Assembly (NCBI GenBank): GCA_030849075.1 | Contig: JASAOO010003227.1 | Span: 1-30,329, forward strand | Reading direction: 5' to 3' | DNA length: 30,329 nucleotides | DNA from: Zelonia costaricensis | Taxonomy: Eukaryota > Euglenozoa > Kinetoplastea > Trypanosomatida > Trypanosomatidae | In this document: positions 29,628-30,329 of the stretch, in pieces | Layout of the letters: every line of letters starts with the position of its first letter | Numbering within the stretch: the stretch's first letter is position 1 | Position numbers and translations under genes: made by a program | Notes under the pieces: model-generated | What the model was told of the DNA's origin: nothing | Seen by the model: only the letters and a program-made list of their open reading frames with translations | The model's database searches: none

Positions 29628-30329
29628 GTTCTACTGTGCCCTTCTGGTGAGCAGGTGAGTGAATCTACGAAGGCACGTGTCTGATGAGCCCCATCGGCAA
29701 GACTGACCCGCCGGCAGATCTAAGAATTCAGTGAGTGGCCGTTTGCAACCAATATATGATAGAGACCTGTGTTTCTAGTTTAGAGTTCCGCGCCTCCTAC
29801 TACACGTCAACACATCAAGCGAGTAGTGGCGAAGGCGTCCACCGTGTTAATGGCTCGATTAAACACAGGTTAGCAACGATGACGCAAGCAGCGCAGCGTC
29901 GTTCATGCAGAAAGAAATAAGGGGTGTGTCTATGAAGGTGTGCAGTGCCCGTTTGCGGTTCGTCCACCGTCAAACACTAGGCGACCCCGTAGTCTCTACA
30001 AGGCGACAATAGGTGAAGGGGATATGGAGAACACCGCCCCATGGTCCAACAGATCGGTATCCGTTCAACCACTGCAACACGTCATCCACGAGGCACTGGT
30101 GACAACCGCAGAACGCTGCGACAGTCAGCCGTTTTTCGACAGTCGGAGTTTCGAGGAACCCACAGCAGCGAGCTAAACTCCGCTTTGCAGTGCGGACGGA
30201 GGGAGGGAGGGCGCGAGAGGCGCAGCGGCGCTAGGTGCGTCAGGGGCACGGCGGCGGCGGTTGTCCGGTTGCTTGTCGGGTGTTTGGTCGGTCGCCGCAC
30301 GCGCACACGGCAAAGCGCGGGGTCGGGGG

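Larger units (their letters stand above)
29368..30329. other. Right-edge spacer with lower GC content
   Basis: From about 29560 to 30180 the sequence is visibly less GC-rich than the rest of the window and lacks its microsatellites. It holds the 5' region of the coiled-coil protein gene and, beyond it, probably the 3' UTR of an upstream gene off the right edge. Two short plus-strand open frames (61 and 78 residues) have no recognisable domain. A pyrimidine-rich minus-strand tract at 30225-30190 followed by an AG at 30184-30183 may be another acceptor. Confidence 0.6.

Noticed and set aside
29735..30176. Two short plus-strand open frames (61 and 78 residues) at the right edge
   Set aside because: They run against the direction of all other genes, lack domains and have no convincing plus-strand acceptor tract, so a strand switch is not supported.
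29560..30180. Degenerate retroposon (SIDER/DIRE type) in the right-edge block
   Set aside because: Size and position in a probable 3' UTR would fit, but I could not confirm the signature sequence or a terminal A tract, so it is not annotated.
1..30329. CRISPR arrays, operons, insertion sequences, tRNA or rRNA genes
   Set aside because: Nothing resembling spaced direct repeats, transposases or structured RNA genes was seen, and the genome type is eukaryotic.

Overview
The window looks like a GC-rich nuclear chromosome segment of a trypanosomatid, most likely Leishmania or a close relative. The reasons are: six long intronless genes all on the minus strand, no overlaps, spacers of about 0.5-1.4 kb full of GT/CA microsatellites and G or C homopolymers, and, ahead of the genes, a pyrimidine tract on the transcribed strand followed by the first AG (the trans-splice acceptor layout). 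This fits part of one polycistronic transcription unit read right to left. I cannot name the species or chromosome from sequence alone.

Layout in transcription order (right to left). 29367-25468: a 1,299-residue Ser/acidic-rich coiled-coil protein of unknown function. 24909-20995: strumpellin/WASHC5, the large scaffold of the WASH actin-nucleation complex. 20185-18809: UBA4/MOCS3, the E1-like activating enzyme plus rhodanese for URM1. 17424-9391: a giant (about 2,677 aa) type-I-entry surface protein with a signal peptide, IPT/TIG-like domains, a Cys-rich module, about eight membrane helices and a long disordered cytoplasmic tail. 8846-5121: a protein with a RasGEF N-terminal region and a C-terminal CDC25-type RasGEF catalytic domain. 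4293-2575: a Mex67/NXF1-family mRNA export factor with a Gly/Asn-rich N terminus. The leftmost 2.57 kb carries no convincing gene; it holds simple repeats, a G-quadruplex-prone stretch and strong acceptor candidates for a gene lying beyond the left edge.

The genes do not form a pathway, as expected in trypanosomatid arrays, where neighbours are co-transcribed but not functionally grouped. Themes are endosomal actin control (strumpellin), small-GTPase signalling (RasGEF), tRNA thiolation/urmylation (UBA4), mRNA export (Mex67-like) and a large possible receptor or channel. Several longest open frames begin at TTG or GTG; I moved those starts to the first in-frame ATG, which in four of five cases is supported by a candidate splice acceptor lying at or just downstream of the non-ATG codon or by a signal peptide or conserved N terminus beginning there.

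The most interesting items are the giant multi-domain membrane protein, the RasGEF, the WASH scaffold, a repeated (I/V)PS(E/D) motif in the coiled-coil protein, and a 14-base match to a TA-cloning vector junction in the lower-GC right edge.
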